Below, one piece after another: positions 1 through 12,848 of a DNA stretch of 64,000 nt. Position 1 is the first letter of the stretch. Each line of letters starts with the position of its first letter. The notes below the pieces were generated by a model. It was not told the DNA's origin and did no database searches. It saw only the letters and a program-made list of their open reading frames with translations. The stretch is from Osedax fenrisi. Its lineage: Eukaryota; Annelida; Polychaeta; Sabellida; Siboglinidae. Location: contig OZ025239.1 in assembly GCA_964019155.1 (NCBI GenBank), forward strand, positions 98,843,062 through 98,907,061, read 5' to 3'. The position numbers were made by a program, and so were the translations under genes.

Positions 1-715
1 GAGAATAATGGATTACATAAACATAACCCCCGAAGCGTCGCTGACCTCGTCGCCTGGTAAAGAGCCGCCTTCTGATTGGCCAATATCTGGAGGCATCAGC
101 GCGCTCGGAGTCAGTATGAGATATGCCGAGAATAGCCCTAATGCTCTCAATAACCTCAAGTTCGACATACGTCCACGAGAAAAGGTAACGCTATATATAT
201 AGCTGCGCACTATATCCATAGACATAGATATATCTATAGAGATAAACTATTGATATATCCAAAGATTTTGAAGGGAAAATATACAATACTCTATATAATA
301 AATATATAGCAGTCTATATCATATTATTTTGTTATATATATGTTAGTAATGAACACTTAGTTTTCATAATGTAGATATTAATTTACATTTTTTTTTTTAT
401 ATTTTAAAGTTTATAGATACGAAGTTACTTAACGGGTAACAAACTAAGTAGGTGGTGATGTTCATGTTTTGTGTACAAAAAGAAGTACATGATTTCGCTT
501 AAGTTTATATCTTTCCTTAAACACATCTTTGATATAACTATAGCCTATAGCCTATAGATATACACTATATACATGTACATCACGTACACGTATAGGAATA
601 GTAGCATGTAGCGGTATTCATAGATATGTATATGCTTATAGGCGTGCACTGATCAATAGACTATGCACATAGTTATAGCAATACTCTACATATATATAGT
701 TAAAACTTCCGTATA

Positions 716-756
<41 letters not shown>

Positions 757-3700
757 ATATATATATAGCTATACACATTAATAAGTTCTATAGCTATCCA
801 TTATACACATATGTAGCTATATAGATACACAATTATCGATGATACATAATTGTCCATCATGTATATCGTTGCCACATTATAATCGGGTACCTTTGGGTTT
901 ACATATATGTATTTTATTCTACTTTTTATTTTTTTTAATTTGGAGGTTTAGATGTTAAAATTGTTAGAACCTAATTATATAATTCATATAAACTATATAT
1001 ATTACAGACGTTCTAATAATATAATGTTTGTATCTTAGTTATTTCCATGGAAAATACACATTTATGTAATTTAATGTTAATTTCCCTATCTTTTCCCACG
1101 CAAGTATTTAACATATTTTTGTATACCTGACGTGTGGCAAATAAACCTCAAAATTTAAATTAAATACAATTATTATGATATAGGTGTATGATATAGATAT
1201 ACCTACATACCCATGGCTACCCGGATATGAAGTTGCAACACTATGTATAATGGACACATTCTGTATCATCACTCTTAATGCGCGTCATTCGAGATTAATC
1301 TATTTTCATAATTTATAATTCATAATTTATACTCTTTTTATACATTTTGTAAACATCAAACGCTTTCTTAATATTGCACAAATACAACAAATGATATACT
1401 TACCTTAATCACAATAGATACGCATCTATAAAACACACAATATCGCATTGAAGGCATACAACTGACCAGCACTGCTAACCCACGCAGATAGGTATAGTAG
1501 GACGTACTGGCGCAGGCAAGAGTTCCCTGATATCGATGTTGTTCCGGTTGACCGAACACCACGGTTCCCTAACAATAGACGGGGTGGATATCTCGGGTGT
1601 GGGCCTACACGATCTCAGAACGAGGCTAAGCATCATACCTCAGGTTGTGTATAACCCGTTATAAGCCAAGCCTATAGGTTATATGCACATGGAGTAATAT
1701 GAATACCAATGTTATATTAATACTATCATATAATTAGTGTTCATTTAATATTTGTTTAAAAGAGCAGTAATATAATTGTTTTTTAAATTCAAAATTAAAA
1801 TAGTAATACGCAGGTATAAATGGAAGATCGAAATGTTTTTGTTTCATTGACTATACTGCTTTGTATACATTATATTCTATATCATTTAGTGACAGCTAGG
1901 TTGACACCTATAGTTGAAATAGTTGTTGATTGTTTTAAATCGTAAATATAGTAGCGAAGTTATTTAATACATATTTTACTAAAATTATAATCTGAATTTT
2001 ATACGAATGTATTTATAAAATCATATTTATGACTCGTATTGTAACTTTTATGCATATTTATATAGCATTATATTAACAATAGGTTATACAGTGTTATATA
2101 ACATATGAGCGCTTTCATCTAGAACATTCCCCAGTTAACATACACACACATATATATGTATGTTAAAGGGTAATTGTCTCGACAAGCAGCAATGCTTACC
2201 CAATCAATTACTCAGATACTTATACCTAAATCTGATAAATATATATATATATATACACATATGAAGTAAAGTGACTTGCACGATAATATCACTCTGGGTT
2301 CTTGTATTTCACTAACTATCGTATTAATAATAAAACTGTTTACTAACTTAGGATCCGATATTGTTTGTCGGAACCTTAAGAGAAAATTTGGATCCGTTTT
2401 CAAAATACGAAGATTCTATATTGTGGAATGCTTTGAGAGAGGTTAGCCACCATTTACATATAATACATATACATATTATAAGACTTATTATAATTAGGTT
2501 ATAAATGAATTATTATAACTTAGTAATAGCATGAACCATTATAGTATGATGATGATGGTGATATAAATATTGATTAATAATATAAACCTATGTTAATATT
2601 TAAAAATAAGAATATTTTAAATTGTAAACGATAATTATAGTATTAACTTCCATAGACACTTTTAAGATAAATTATTTATATGTAAATTTAGAAGTTTATA
2701 TTAATAAAGTAATGTATTATCTAGAACATTATAATGAGAATATGATAGACAGAATATATATTGTTAATCACATAGTGATTAACAAATGTACAAATGTTCA
2801 ACAAGGTACAAATACTAGAGAGTATAAACACGTCTAACCGAGGATTGGAGATGGAAGTCAGAGAGGCTGGCTCTAACTTCAGCGTCGGGCAGAGACAGTT
2901 GATCTGTTTAGCCAGGGCTCTGCTGAACAAGAATAAGATTATAATAATAGACGAGGCTACTGCTAATGTTGACAACCAGTTAGTGTTCAGTGTATGGAGC
3001 TGTAGTTAACATCACTAGTTATAGTACAACTTACAGTAAATATTCATATATATTTAATTATATTTATATTCAAGTGTATATATATAAATATTACAAAATA
3101 TGTAGTTAATTATATTCTTTTAAAATAACCGAGTTTGTTAACGTTATTATTAGATAACAATGTTAATACAATTTGAAAAGATAATAAGTTAAATATTCCT
3201 GACGAATTAACTACACTCTTTATTAAGAACTATAATTTCATATTTGCACACGCGCTTGAAATAAACTATAATTCAACATACGATCGCAGGACAGACGAGT
3301 TGATACAACGTACCATTAGAGAGAAGTTCGCTGACTGTACTATTCTAACAATAGCCCATCGCATTCACACTATCCTCGACTCGGACAGGATTATGGTTGT
3401 TATGTAATCGTGTCACACATTATAGGAGGACATATTATATATATATACTACTATAGGAGTTATACGCATGTGTATGTATATAGAAATGTTTGCATTTATA
3501 TAAATATATAAAATATAATATAAAATATATATAAATATATACACCTACAACTCCTTCATATCAGGGATATTAAATTATAATCTTACATGATGTAGGTCAC
3601 CTAACTATATTTATGATTACTATTAATTATAATATATGAAATAGGTATAATGTTAATAATGTATGTAGTATTTAGTATTCAGAAATATTTATATATATTT

Positions 3701-4303
3701 TTGTTTAATTTGAAAAACACAATTCTATATATTTACAAATGGTATATCATTTGTAAATATATAGAATTGTGTTTTTCAAATTAAACAAAAATATATATAA
3801 ATATTTTTGAATTTTATATTGTATACACTACGCTATATTGATAGGGGATATATATTGATGTTTTTGAAGAACATTAATTAGGAACATTATAGTACTTATT
3901 AACTAATATTCATTGTATAATATATATTATGCATTATTCATTGAATATGTGTATTTGTGAGTGTGTGTTTATGTATATATAATCATATTTGTATATATTT
4001 GTCAACTACCAGTGTTGAAAGTTGAATTTAACATTTTTAATTGTAATATAAATTGGTTAAATAGCAAGAGTCTGAGATACCTAGTATCAACTGCATATAT
4101 ATATATATATATATATATGTAAATTATAACCTTTTAACATGTGTTCTATCTGATATATAATAATTAAATAGGTCATGGATAAAGGTATCATAGTGGAGTT
4201 TGACAGTCCGGAAGAACTATTAAATAGAAAAGAAGGATATTTTTATGAACTATTTAAAAAGATTGATAAGAATAGTACATTAATCAAGAATAAATCTAAT
4301 TAA
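1..4303 (+). CDS. ABCC4: ABC transporter subfamily C (MRP4-like), 3' part of gene encoding NBD2
   Basis: This is the last part of an ATP-driven exporter of the MRP family, which acts in the plasma membrane. Exons, all with GT/AG borders and matching phases, are 1-184 (5' end outside the window), 1488-1643, 2352-2441, 2806-2978, 3290-3395 and 4172-4303 (stop TAA 4301-4303). The spliced frame gives nucleotide-binding domain 2: the linker before NBD2 (DYINITPEA), Walker A GRTGAGKSS in exon 2, Q-loop SIIPQ/DPILF across the exon 2/3 border, ABC signature SNFSVGQRQL and Walker B IIIIDEATANVD in exon 4, and H-loop LTIAHRI in exon 5. Every catalytic element is intact, so this looks like a live gene rather than a pseudogene. 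Wording around the signature and the DELI..IREKFADCT stretch favours ABCC4 over other ABCC members; the symbol is an inference from NBD2 alone. The C-terminus is short and lysine-rich after the last helix, with no obvious PDZ-binding end. Transmembrane domains lie upstream of the window. Confidence 0.93.
185..1487 (+). other. ABCC intron, AT-rich, no gene
   Basis: This intron lies between the linker exon and the Walker A exon. It holds an (AT)n tract near 718-768 and otherwise unstructured AT-rich DNA. The splice donor is AAG|GTAACG and the acceptor CACGCAG. The other ABCC introns (1644-2351, 2442-2805, 2979-3289, 3396-4171) are similar; the last contains the palindrome listed separately. Confidence 0.7.
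3683..3806. repeat. Perfect 59-bp inverted repeat with 6-nt loop
   Basis: The left arm 3683-3741 and right arm 3748-3806 are exact reverse complements, separated by gtatat. The element lies in the last ABCC intron. Perfect identity over 59 bp suggests a recent origin, for example a foldback or MITE-like insertion or a palindromic duplication. Read as RNA it would form a long uninterrupted hairpin. Confidence 0.95.
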
Positions 4304-5150
4304 TTAAATTATTTAACAAAAAATGTGATATACAAATTGAGAAAACGATTATTTTAATACAAAATAATATAAATAAATGAATCCTATTATTATTATTATT
4401 ATTATTATAGTCAATAAGCACGGTAACTATGATTACCACGGTTCTATAAATAGAAGCATGTGTGATTATCGTTAGCTTATCGTTTGATAAGTTTCCATAT
4501 TAAATTAAATAATATGCAATACTATAGTATGACTCATATAGTATGACTCATAGTCATATATGACTACCTGTTTATATATATCCGTATAAATATATAATAA
4601 TAATATATGTTGAAACTTATCATTTATTAAATCATCTTCATTTAGTAATATCAAATATTATACTTATAAAATGTATAAAATACAAAATATAAATATAAAA
4701 ATTAACTAAAATAATAGTATAAGAATAAATTACCAAAAAAAATCATGAAACAACAATAAAATAAACTAATTTAAAGTATTTTTTAAAGTATTATTAAAAT
4801 TATAAGTGATATGAAAAATAATATTTAAAGAGTCTTATTTATGATAAGCATTATATTATTTTTTTAAACTATTTTTGTCAAGCAATTTTAAGTTGTACTT
4901 AATTTTAATATTTGATGATTTCATTATATATTATTTAAATTTATTTAAAAAGTTATAAAATAGCTTTAATTTAGTCACAAATAAACTTTATTTGTTGTAT
5001 TTGAATACAATTAACGAGGTAGTATATTATTCATAGTTGAATTTTTAATTATTAAAATATATCCTATATATATTATATAATATATACTTCCAAGAATAAT
5101 AACTTCATTAGTGGAATTGTTTAAAGTAACATTTACTGCTACTATAGTAT
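4304..5150. other. Intergenic AT-rich stretch
   Basis: After the ABCC stop there is an (ATT)n run near 4387-4410 and otherwise AT-rich sequence. I see no coding exon or transposon end before the hAT element begins. Confidence 0.6.
4372..4377 (+). terminator. Candidate poly(A) signal of the ABCC gene
   Basis: An AATAAA hexamer sits about 70 nt after the ABCC stop codon. It is the first such hexamer after the stop that I noticed. In a sequence this AT-rich it could be chance. Confidence 0.4.
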
Positions 5151-5859
5151 ACTATGTGCAGAGCTGGGCAGTATCGTTGATACAGTATATATTAAGGCAA
5201 AAAATCAGTATCGTAGATACATTTGTATTTGTATTTGTATCTATTATAAAAATTACAAAAGTATTTGTAATCGTATCTATTAGTCATAAATAGTATCTAC
5301 GATACGTATCTACTAAGACAATTATTTAAACAGATACATTTTATTAAATAATATATCATTTGGTCATTATATTTATTTTATATCAATATTGTATAATATC
5401 CTTTCATAAATTAATTTTAATATATATATATATATACATTATATATATATATTTTTTAATAAAATATCTTTTGTAAATATTGAAATTAATTCATTTTTAA
5501 AAATTATGATATATCAATTATAGCGATTTATTCTCAAAAACAATTACATACATTTATTAAAAATAAAGACATTATTTTGATAATATATTTATATAATAAT
5601 TGATTTATAATTCAAAATTATATATTATATAGAAAGATTAAATCATTTAAATAAATATGATAATTCTAAATAATAATAATTAATAATATATTAATAATTT
5701 ATTTTTTGTATATTTGATAATTTACTATATTCATGTTAACATTCGAAAGTAAAGGTCGATGATTATTGTTAGTTTAAAAATAGTATATTGTAATAATGTA
5801 TATTTCTCTATAGTCTGTAATGGCTCATAGTATAATTTCAGATGAAATAAACGTTGGTA

Positions 5860-6810
5860 GCGAGAGCGGGGCAGGTTGAGCCGGTTTTTATAAAAACACA
5901 TGTATCTAATAATGTTATGAATATATTTTAATAAAATAAAGTGCATAAGATAAATATAGTTTATGATCAATAAAAAACATTCATAAATCAGTGTAATGAT
6001 AAATAATTAATTATATAATTACATTATTATTTTTATTTAATTTGGTTCAACCTGCCCCGTCTTATGGGGTAGGTTGAGCCAGGTAGAAAAAGTGTAAAAT
6101 TAAAGATATATTTAAAAAATAAACGTAGTTAAAGTTATATATTTATATGTATTAGTTATTAACTATTATATTCACCAAGATTATTATCAAAATTAATGAA
6201 ACTTTTAAGGCGAGAGGTTAGATTAGGAGAGGTTAGATTCTCTATATTTTAATCCAGCATATACACCAATTATTTAATTATTTAAAATAATTACTCAATT
6301 ATATATTTAATTAATTAGATTATTATTATTATTTAAATAATTCATTAATTAATTAAATAAATTAATAAATAAATATGTTTAATGATATACGGGGCAGATT
6401 GACCCTATGTTCAACCTGCCCCGTTTTACCATGGTCAATCTGCCCCATATCACTAGTATATATAAAAGTAATCTAATTAATTTGTGAATGATCATTTTTG
6501 AATTTTTTATTTTATAATATATAGTATATTAAATATACTTTATTTATATACCATTAATAATTCTATGTTATTACAAAATATATTAATAATATAAAATTTA
6601 AACTTACTGTCCCACCGACGAGTTTTTCATAAAATATTAATAATTAAATAATATTTTAAATAGTTAAAATAAATATTTTGTAGTTGATATAATAATTCTA
6701 AATATAGGTGTGTATACATGTATTAAAAATTACATTAAGATATTTATTAATAGCAGAAATAATTGAGATGGCTCAACCTGCCCCTATGGTCAACCTGCCT
6801 AGCTCTCCCC
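5860..6810. mobile_element. MITE-like element, GGGGCAGGTTGA family, nested in the hAT element
   Basis: The termini are inverted repeats: left GCGAGAGCGGGGCAGGTTGA, right ending GGCAGGTTGACC-complement then AGCTCTCCCC, with TA on both outer sides (5858-5859; 6811-6812). The terminal dodecamer recurs inside in both orientations (about 6049-6077 and 6390-6450), each time as closely spaced inverted pairs. The spacers are plain AT-rich DNA with no open frame. The TA flank resembles Tc1/mariner-type insertion, but no transposase is present to confirm the superfamily. Confidence 0.72.
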
Positions 6811-6923
6811 TACACTAAATATTCATCGTGGGCATCATTAAATGTCAATAAATATCAATAAATGTATTCTATATCATTTATTGAAGAACACGTTATAAGG
6901 TGTAAATATTTAATATGTCATTA

Positions 6924-7343
6924 TAAAGAAGGTATCCCACTAGCAGTATTTCCGGAAATAATGTCCTGAAATATTTTTAGAAAGTTATTTTCTAGCAAGT
7001 TAACTACAATTAGGGTTACCCTCTCACTTTCCGGCAACTTTCCGGAAAATAGTAACTTTAAAGGGGGTAACCCACTACAAATTGCTAGAAAATCACTTTC
7101 TATAAAACAATTCCGGATATTATTTCCGTATAAAAGGGCTATCCCACTACAAGATTTTCCGGCAACTTAACGGAAATATTGTAACTTTAAAACCATTTTC
7201 TATCAAGTTGTAATGAGATACCCTATAAAGTTATTATATTTCAGGCAAGTTGCCGGAAAGTAAGGGGGTTTCCCAGTACAATTATAGTTAACTTTATAGA
7301 AAATAGTTTTAAAGTTAAATACTTGTAGTTGGATACCCCCTTA
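6924..7343. mobile_element. MITE-like element with repeated GGTATCCCACTA / TTTCCGG motifs
   Basis: The ends form an imperfect inverted repeat of about 28 bp (left TAAAGAAGGTATCCCACTAG, right TAAGGGGGTATCCAACTACA on the opposite strand). The inside repeats 'GGGTAACCCACTACAA', TTTCCGG/CCGGAAA and 'TTCTAGAAA'-like pieces several times in both orientations. It is non-coding. Its right-end sequence is present again near 49070-49090, just as in the second hAT copy, so the nesting predates duplication of the host hAT element. Confidence 0.6.
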
Positions 7344-7381
7344 GTGTTCCTTGATATGTACTTTCAAATCGATATCGATGA

Positions 7382-7382
<1 letters not shown>

Positions 7383-7454
<72 letters not shown>

Positions 7455-7475
7455 TATATATATATGTATATATAT
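7383..7475. repeat. (AT)n microsatellite
   Basis: About 90 bp of nearly pure AT dinucleotides inside the hAT element. The apparent Ile-Tyr reading frames over it are artefacts of the repeat. Confidence 0.95.
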
Positions 7476-8000
7476 AAATATAATTTATATCTATATACTA
7501 TATACATTGTATATAATTATAAAGTATTTGTATCTACTAAGATGTATCTACTAAGAAAATTATGTATTTGTAATTGTATCTACTATGATTTTTTTTAAAG
7601 TAATTGTAGTAGTATCTATTATAAGAAAAAAGTGTGTAATTGTAATTGTATCTATTATACATTTTTCGAGTATCGTGCCCAGCTCTGACTATGTGTATAC
7701 ACATCTTATCTCACGGTAACTTCTATTATCTTTGAATAAACATTCGGTAGTATTATAAGTCGCATCTAGTCTACAGTTATAGATAATGCTATGTAACTAT
7801 AACAGTTGTCTTTAATAATAACACTGCACTCAGCATGTGAACATATCTTCGTACTAAATTAGTCATAGCAATACCAGTCATAATGAAATAGTGTAATAGT
7901 TTTGTTTAAATAAAAGTAGAACGGTTATTGCGAGAATGCCTCAGCACATCCATAGGTAGCATATCCCTAGGTAGGCTACTGCTATGTCTTACATATTCCT

Positions 8001-8240
8001 ATGTCCTACATAACGGTCTCAGTAACACACAATATATTGCAAGGCATGGTTGAAGGCTTGCGAAAGCAAGGTCGTCCGAAGATACAGTGGTTCGACGATA
8101 CATCTGATTGGACTAAGATGCACGCGAACCAATTATTGCACAAAGTCCACGATCGCGATGGCTGGAGACAGTGTGTTGTTAAGGCATAAAGGACTGATCT
8201 GATTCCCCCTACGATTTCCGAGTCGCGGGAGTTGTATACG
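8001..8240 (+). pseudogene. LINE ORF2 C-terminal fragment
   Basis: The plus strand encodes ILQGMVEGLRKQGRPKIQW and then DWTKMHANQLLHKVHDRDGW, the extreme C-terminal tail of the same type of non-LTR reverse transcriptase found on the minus strand at 14743-16465. The frame is interrupted by a stop after the RQCVVKA stretch, and recognisable sequence continues for about 50 bp. There is no RT domain, so this is a heavily 5'-truncated insertion, typical of incomplete target-primed reverse transcription. Confidence 0.75.
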
Positions 8241-8522
8241 TAAACTGTAGAAATAGTGTGATATAGTGGCACACTTGAACACTTACTGTTGGTGTCGTGA
8301 TTAAACCTGTGCAATATGTTACCTCATTATCAATATGGTTACGACTGTATTACACATGCACTATGTGTTAAGGCGTTCTAATAGTATTCTAGTTTATAAC
8401 AATAATTAATATATACATAAATATAAATATATTTCGATAACCTATTTGTATACATAATATAAATTGTTGCGTATCATTTATATATGGTTATATTCTACTA
8501 TATATATACACATATATGTGTA

Positions 8523-8560
<38 letters not shown>

Positions 8561-8975
8561 CACGAGATAAACGTATGATGTTCGTACACATATATAGAGA
8601 AAACAGATAATGCAGAAATTAGTAAGGTCGTTATTTCATACGTTGTTTTATAATATGAACATAGATGTCATTAATGAAAGATATAACACTTATGCGAAAT
8701 CGTGTAATTCGAGTTTGTACACAAAACATGAACAGTGCCACCTACATATGTTGATATTTAGAACAATTGTTTATAATGTAAATTTGTATCAAACTATGCA
8801 TTTTTACAATGTAAAAATATGGTTTTAACTTATTATTGATAGGTATGATGAAAACTTAGTGTTCATTATTAATATATAGTATAGAAATATGAAATGCGTA
8901 TTTTAAATGATATACATATCTATGAGCTCATATATATGAACCTAGGTTAGTAAAATATATCTTATATGGCATGTA
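8241..8975. other. AT-rich intergenic DNA
   Basis: Contains an (AT)n tract near 8524-8560. No exon, RNA gene or transposon end was recognised. Confidence 0.5.
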
Positions 8976-9376
8976 GGGGAAAGTAACCGAATACGGACAG
9001 TGCCCGAATACTGACACTATCGGTATATCAGAAAACATAATTCCTACAAAATAATATTTAATGAATAACATATTCATAATTATATAAATAGTCTAAAAAA
9101 GTATTTTTTATTTTTTAATTATTCAAAATAGTGCTGATATATCCAATAGTATATACTGTATCTAGTGGTGTATAGGGTGTCCGTATTATAACACAGGGTA
9201 CCGAATACGGACACCCCTGTTATCTATGGAATTAATAGATTACATAACATTTTAAAATCACAATAATATTTATAATCATATAATATTAATATATTGTAAT
9301 TTTTGAATAAAAAGAATGAGTCATAAAATGTTAAGACCATTTATTGTTAAAGTTTCCGTATTAGGTTACTTTACCC
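8976..9376. mobile_element. MITE-A copy 1 (ACGGACAC family), internally deleted
   Basis: It begins GGGGAAAGTAACCGAATACG and ends with the complement of a similar terminus (ggttactttaccc). TA lies on each side (8974-8975, 9377-9378). Copies at 18022-18936 and 50909-51725 share the ends and internal blocks but are twice as long, so this 401-bp copy is a deletion derivative. The ATACGGACAC motif recurs inside in both orientations (for example near 9178-9216). It is non-coding. Confidence 0.85.
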
Positions 9377-9429
9377 TAAGTAAAATAAATAGTTATCATT
9401 CATTAATTTATTCATATTCAATCATATGA

Positions 9430-9491
<62 letters not shown>

Positions 9492-9934
9492 TATATAAAA
9501 TAATTATTACCAAATAAAATAAATGATATATATATATATATATAATATATTAGTATACATAGTAAAACATCAGATAGACAGTTTAATATTTATTTTAATA
9601 AAAACTTTAAACTAAAAACGTGTCTCACATTCATATATCGTCACGTATGAATAAGCACACGACTTCAAGTAAAGCCGTGATCACCATACCTCCGCTAAAA
9701 GTTCTGATATCGGGTAGCATGGTTACGCGTAACCATCAAGTTACTGTGGGCGTTACTGTTGGCGTATCGGAGGGCGTGCTTTCGACGCCTACAACGTATA
9801 CGCCCACAACGTAATTACTCTAGTACATCCATGATTGGCTTAGCGTATATGAACCTATATATTCCTATAGGTACCTGTAAGCCATCCTCTTTAACTGTAG
9901 TGTTTAAAATAGGTGTTTTAATAGGTATAGTAAT

Positions 9935-9987
<53 letters not shown>

Positions 9988-10746
9988 AACTATTTTGTAA
10001 TAGTATTTACATACATATATGTATTCATATTTAGTATTCTTTTATTAGTAAATGAAATCAAATAACATATTTATATAAGTAGTCCATGCGGCGTGCGCAC
10101 TCTATATATCATGCACATACACACACACGCAAACACACATATATATGTATATGTGTGTGCGTGTGTGCGTATTTGTGTGTGTGTTTGTGATTATATTAGC
10201 GTATACAATAAAGGGCATCATATGAGCCGAGTACGAATGTCTTTCATTAGGTTATCTCATCATCACATGATGTGCAAGTAAAACCAATACATCACAATAA
10301 TATCTTTATAGGGAATGTATGTAACTGTAAGATAAATAAAGGATTCATTAAATTACCAACTTAGCAAATAAGTTAACGAATCTAGGTAGGTATACCTATA
10401 TATCCCAAGATATTTAAAAAATAGTAGCTACCCTAAATTGTACCCTATATTTTCTTTTGTCATATCGCGTGAATCAATAATTTAACAAGCAATTAATAAG
10501 CAACCTATATGAATATGCACGCTTTCATATCGTTATGTATGTGTGTGTATGTGTGTGTGTATATGTATTCGTATCGGTATAGACATAGGTCATCTACCTA
10601 TAGTCGTATTTAAGTTTCGAATATATTTAAATTTCGAATAATGTGAAATGTTATCGAATACAATATTGATAGGTAAAATGCGATTGAAGTACCCTTCTTG
10701 TTTATATATTCATGAAATCATTAAAAGCTATTATTAAACAGACGTG

Positions 10747-10791
<45 letters not shown>

Positions 10792-11187
10792 CTGATGAGG
10801 TAATATGGAGAACCTGACCTATATATCAGTAATCGGTCATGAATAGGTAGGGTTATACTCTCTACGAAATAAGTATACTTATTTCTTAGAGATTATAATA
10901 TGTTACCTAAGCAGGTTTTTAATAATGTATTTAGAATGGAGCATTGTTTAATATATCTAAGATTTGTAGGTATAGAGAGCCGGGATATGATAGTTTTCAA
11001 TAATGAGAGTAGGATATTCATGGAGTGGAGTTTGTATGTTGATGGAAGTTGTAGTAGAAATGAATAAGTAGAAACTGTCGTGATGATTACATGTTTAGGC
11101 TTATAGAGCTAAATAGGTGACCCTATAGGGTATACATAGGGGTATATAGGGTATATATAGGAGTATACATAGATTATAAGTATACTT
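9377..11187. other. Intergenic stretch with microsatellites and one GC-richer island
   Basis: Holds (AT)n tracts near 9426-9494, 9938-9982 and 10746-10791 and an AC/GT tract at 10121-10190. A GC-richer island at 9620-9830 contains an imperfect inverted repeat (GTGGGCGTTACTGTTGGCG against its complement near 9784-9811). The open frame across the island did not resemble a known protein, and I could not decide whether it is an exon. Confidence 0.5.
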
Positions 11188-11321
11188 ACTGCTAAGTATT
11201 CAGGTGAAGAGTAATCAACAGTAGACTTTGTGTGTGAGCAGTAGGCTTTTAGAAGTGTAGGTGATGGAGTATTGGTAGCCAGTGTAGAACAATGAGGAGA
11301 ATGGGGTGGTACCGGTCTCTG
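11188..11321 (-). CDS. Possible exon of an unrecognised minus-strand gene
   Basis: On the minus strand an acceptor (CACTATACAG) is followed by a frame without stops that begins RPVPPHSPHCSTLATNT and ends DYSSPEYLA at a strong donor, CA|GTAAGTATA. Serine-, threonine- and proline-rich composition suggests a linker region. I do not recognise the protein. The next GC-rich minus-strand frame lies at 13830-14093 and could belong to the same gene, but this was not shown. Splice consensus plus an open frame is the only support. Confidence 0.35.
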
Positions 11322-11517
11322 TATAGTGTCCAGCACTATGTCCATCACTATGTCCATCGCTAAGCTAGATATGATAAACAGATACACCTAACAGATAGAC
11401 CATATAGGATATATAGACTATATTGGACATCGTTTCATCATTACAATATAGTTGTATCGTTATTTAACAGTAACAATAAGTGACGAGGGTGTGTTTAATA
11501 GCGTTACGTAACTTGAT

Positions 11518-11605
11518 AGTGTATACAGTATAGTATACCGTATATAGTATACACTGTATAGTATACACTCACAAGTATACACTGTATACTATTAAGTCAC
11601 AATTG
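11518..11605. repeat. Cluster of GTATAC-type short palindromes
   Basis: The hexamer family GTATAC / GTATACACTGTATA repeats several times in direct and inverted order. It is low-complexity and can form cruciform-like structures. No function is implied. Confidence 0.7.
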
Positions 11606-12178
11606 TCGTAATATTCTAGGATATAGTGGTGATAGGCTACCATATATTATAGGACTTATATAACAATTGATTATTTTCATAGGGCTAAGCCGACCCAATG
11701 ATAATGTGCTGACCACACCCCCTACTGGTAGCTGTACACGTTACACTGTCACTGTACTCGTTACCATTGTGTTGTAAGTTACGCCCATAGAATTAGGTTC
11801 GTCAATTGGTTTCGTCAGCTTCTTGTCAGATTCGTATGTTAAGTCGAATGGATTCATAATTTAGGATTACACCTTAAACATAAATATAAATGTTGTCAAT
11901 TATAACATCGGTTGAGATAGGTTGCGTGGTTCGATAACTACTCGGTTAATAACTATAGGTATGCAGGACCCGTATATAGTTGACCTATTGACCTACCTAA
12001 TGCCACTGTAGTGTGTAGACTACATACTGTATACTGTCTATAGACATGTATTCATTACATCATATGAATTAACTGTATATAGCGTACACATGTAATGTAT
12101 ACAACATCATTATATAACATATACAATACACTACTAATCTCTATATAATATATCGGGAGAACCAATAATGTAGAGTAT

Positions 12179-12183
<5 letters not shown>

Positions 12184-12226
<43 letters not shown>
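12184..12226. repeat. (AT)n microsatellite
   Basis: A tract of about 43 bp in intergenic DNA between the two possible minus-strand exons. Confidence 0.9.
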
Positions 12227-12227
<1 letters not shown>

Positions 12228-12631
12228 CATGTACACTATAGTATGCATGTACTATAAACAATACAATGATATGCACAATGATTGATGAATATTTAATATA
12301 GTGATTAATAACTAGTCCACATAGGGAATAGGCTGGCCAGTCATGCGCTATATATAACACGTACATCATCCTATAGAATACTCTAGAATTATACAATTAT
12401 CTATTCTATATGTTTATATATATATTTCAATGAACATTTAGAAAATAACAGTGACGAAGTAAAATATGTGTATACCTACATTTGCGAATAATTACATATA
12501 CACCCTATAGGTTTAATGACATTGGATAACAATAGTATGCAATCGTGTTATGTATCCATTTTGGAGAAATCAAAACATGTAATATAACTACAAAAGAAAA
12601 GAGAGAAACAAAAATGTCTTCAAATAAATAT

Positions 12632-12752
<121 letters not shown>

Positions 12753-12848
12753 CATAACATCAATCGAATTTTAAATATAAAGTCTATAGGTGAATTTAGT
12801 AGTCTATAGGTCTATACTATAGACTATATAGGAACTAGTATTAGTAAT

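Larger units (their letters stand above)
5159..7687. mobile_element. Non-autonomous hAT-type DNA transposon (2.5 kb) with 8-bp TSD and nested elements
   Basis: The left end reads CAGAGCTGGGCAGTATC and the right end reads GATACTCGGGC-type complement closing in GCCCAGCTCTG, giving a short inverted terminus CAGAGCTGGGCA typical of hAT elements. The octamer ACTATGTG is present immediately outside both ends (5151-5158 and 7688-7695), the target-site length expected for hAT. Just inside each end are subterminal repeats of a 'gtatttgta..gtatctatta' motif (5188-5330; 7515-7665). No transposase is encoded. The middle is filled by two other TIR-bounded elements (5860-6810, 6924-7343) and a long (AT)n. 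A second copy of the right end lies at 49064-49266. Confidence 0.88.

Noticed and set aside
7351..7554. Ile-Tyr repeat open frames over (AT)n tracts here and at many other places
   Set aside because: Dinucleotide repeats are open in several frames by nature; no other coding evidence exists.
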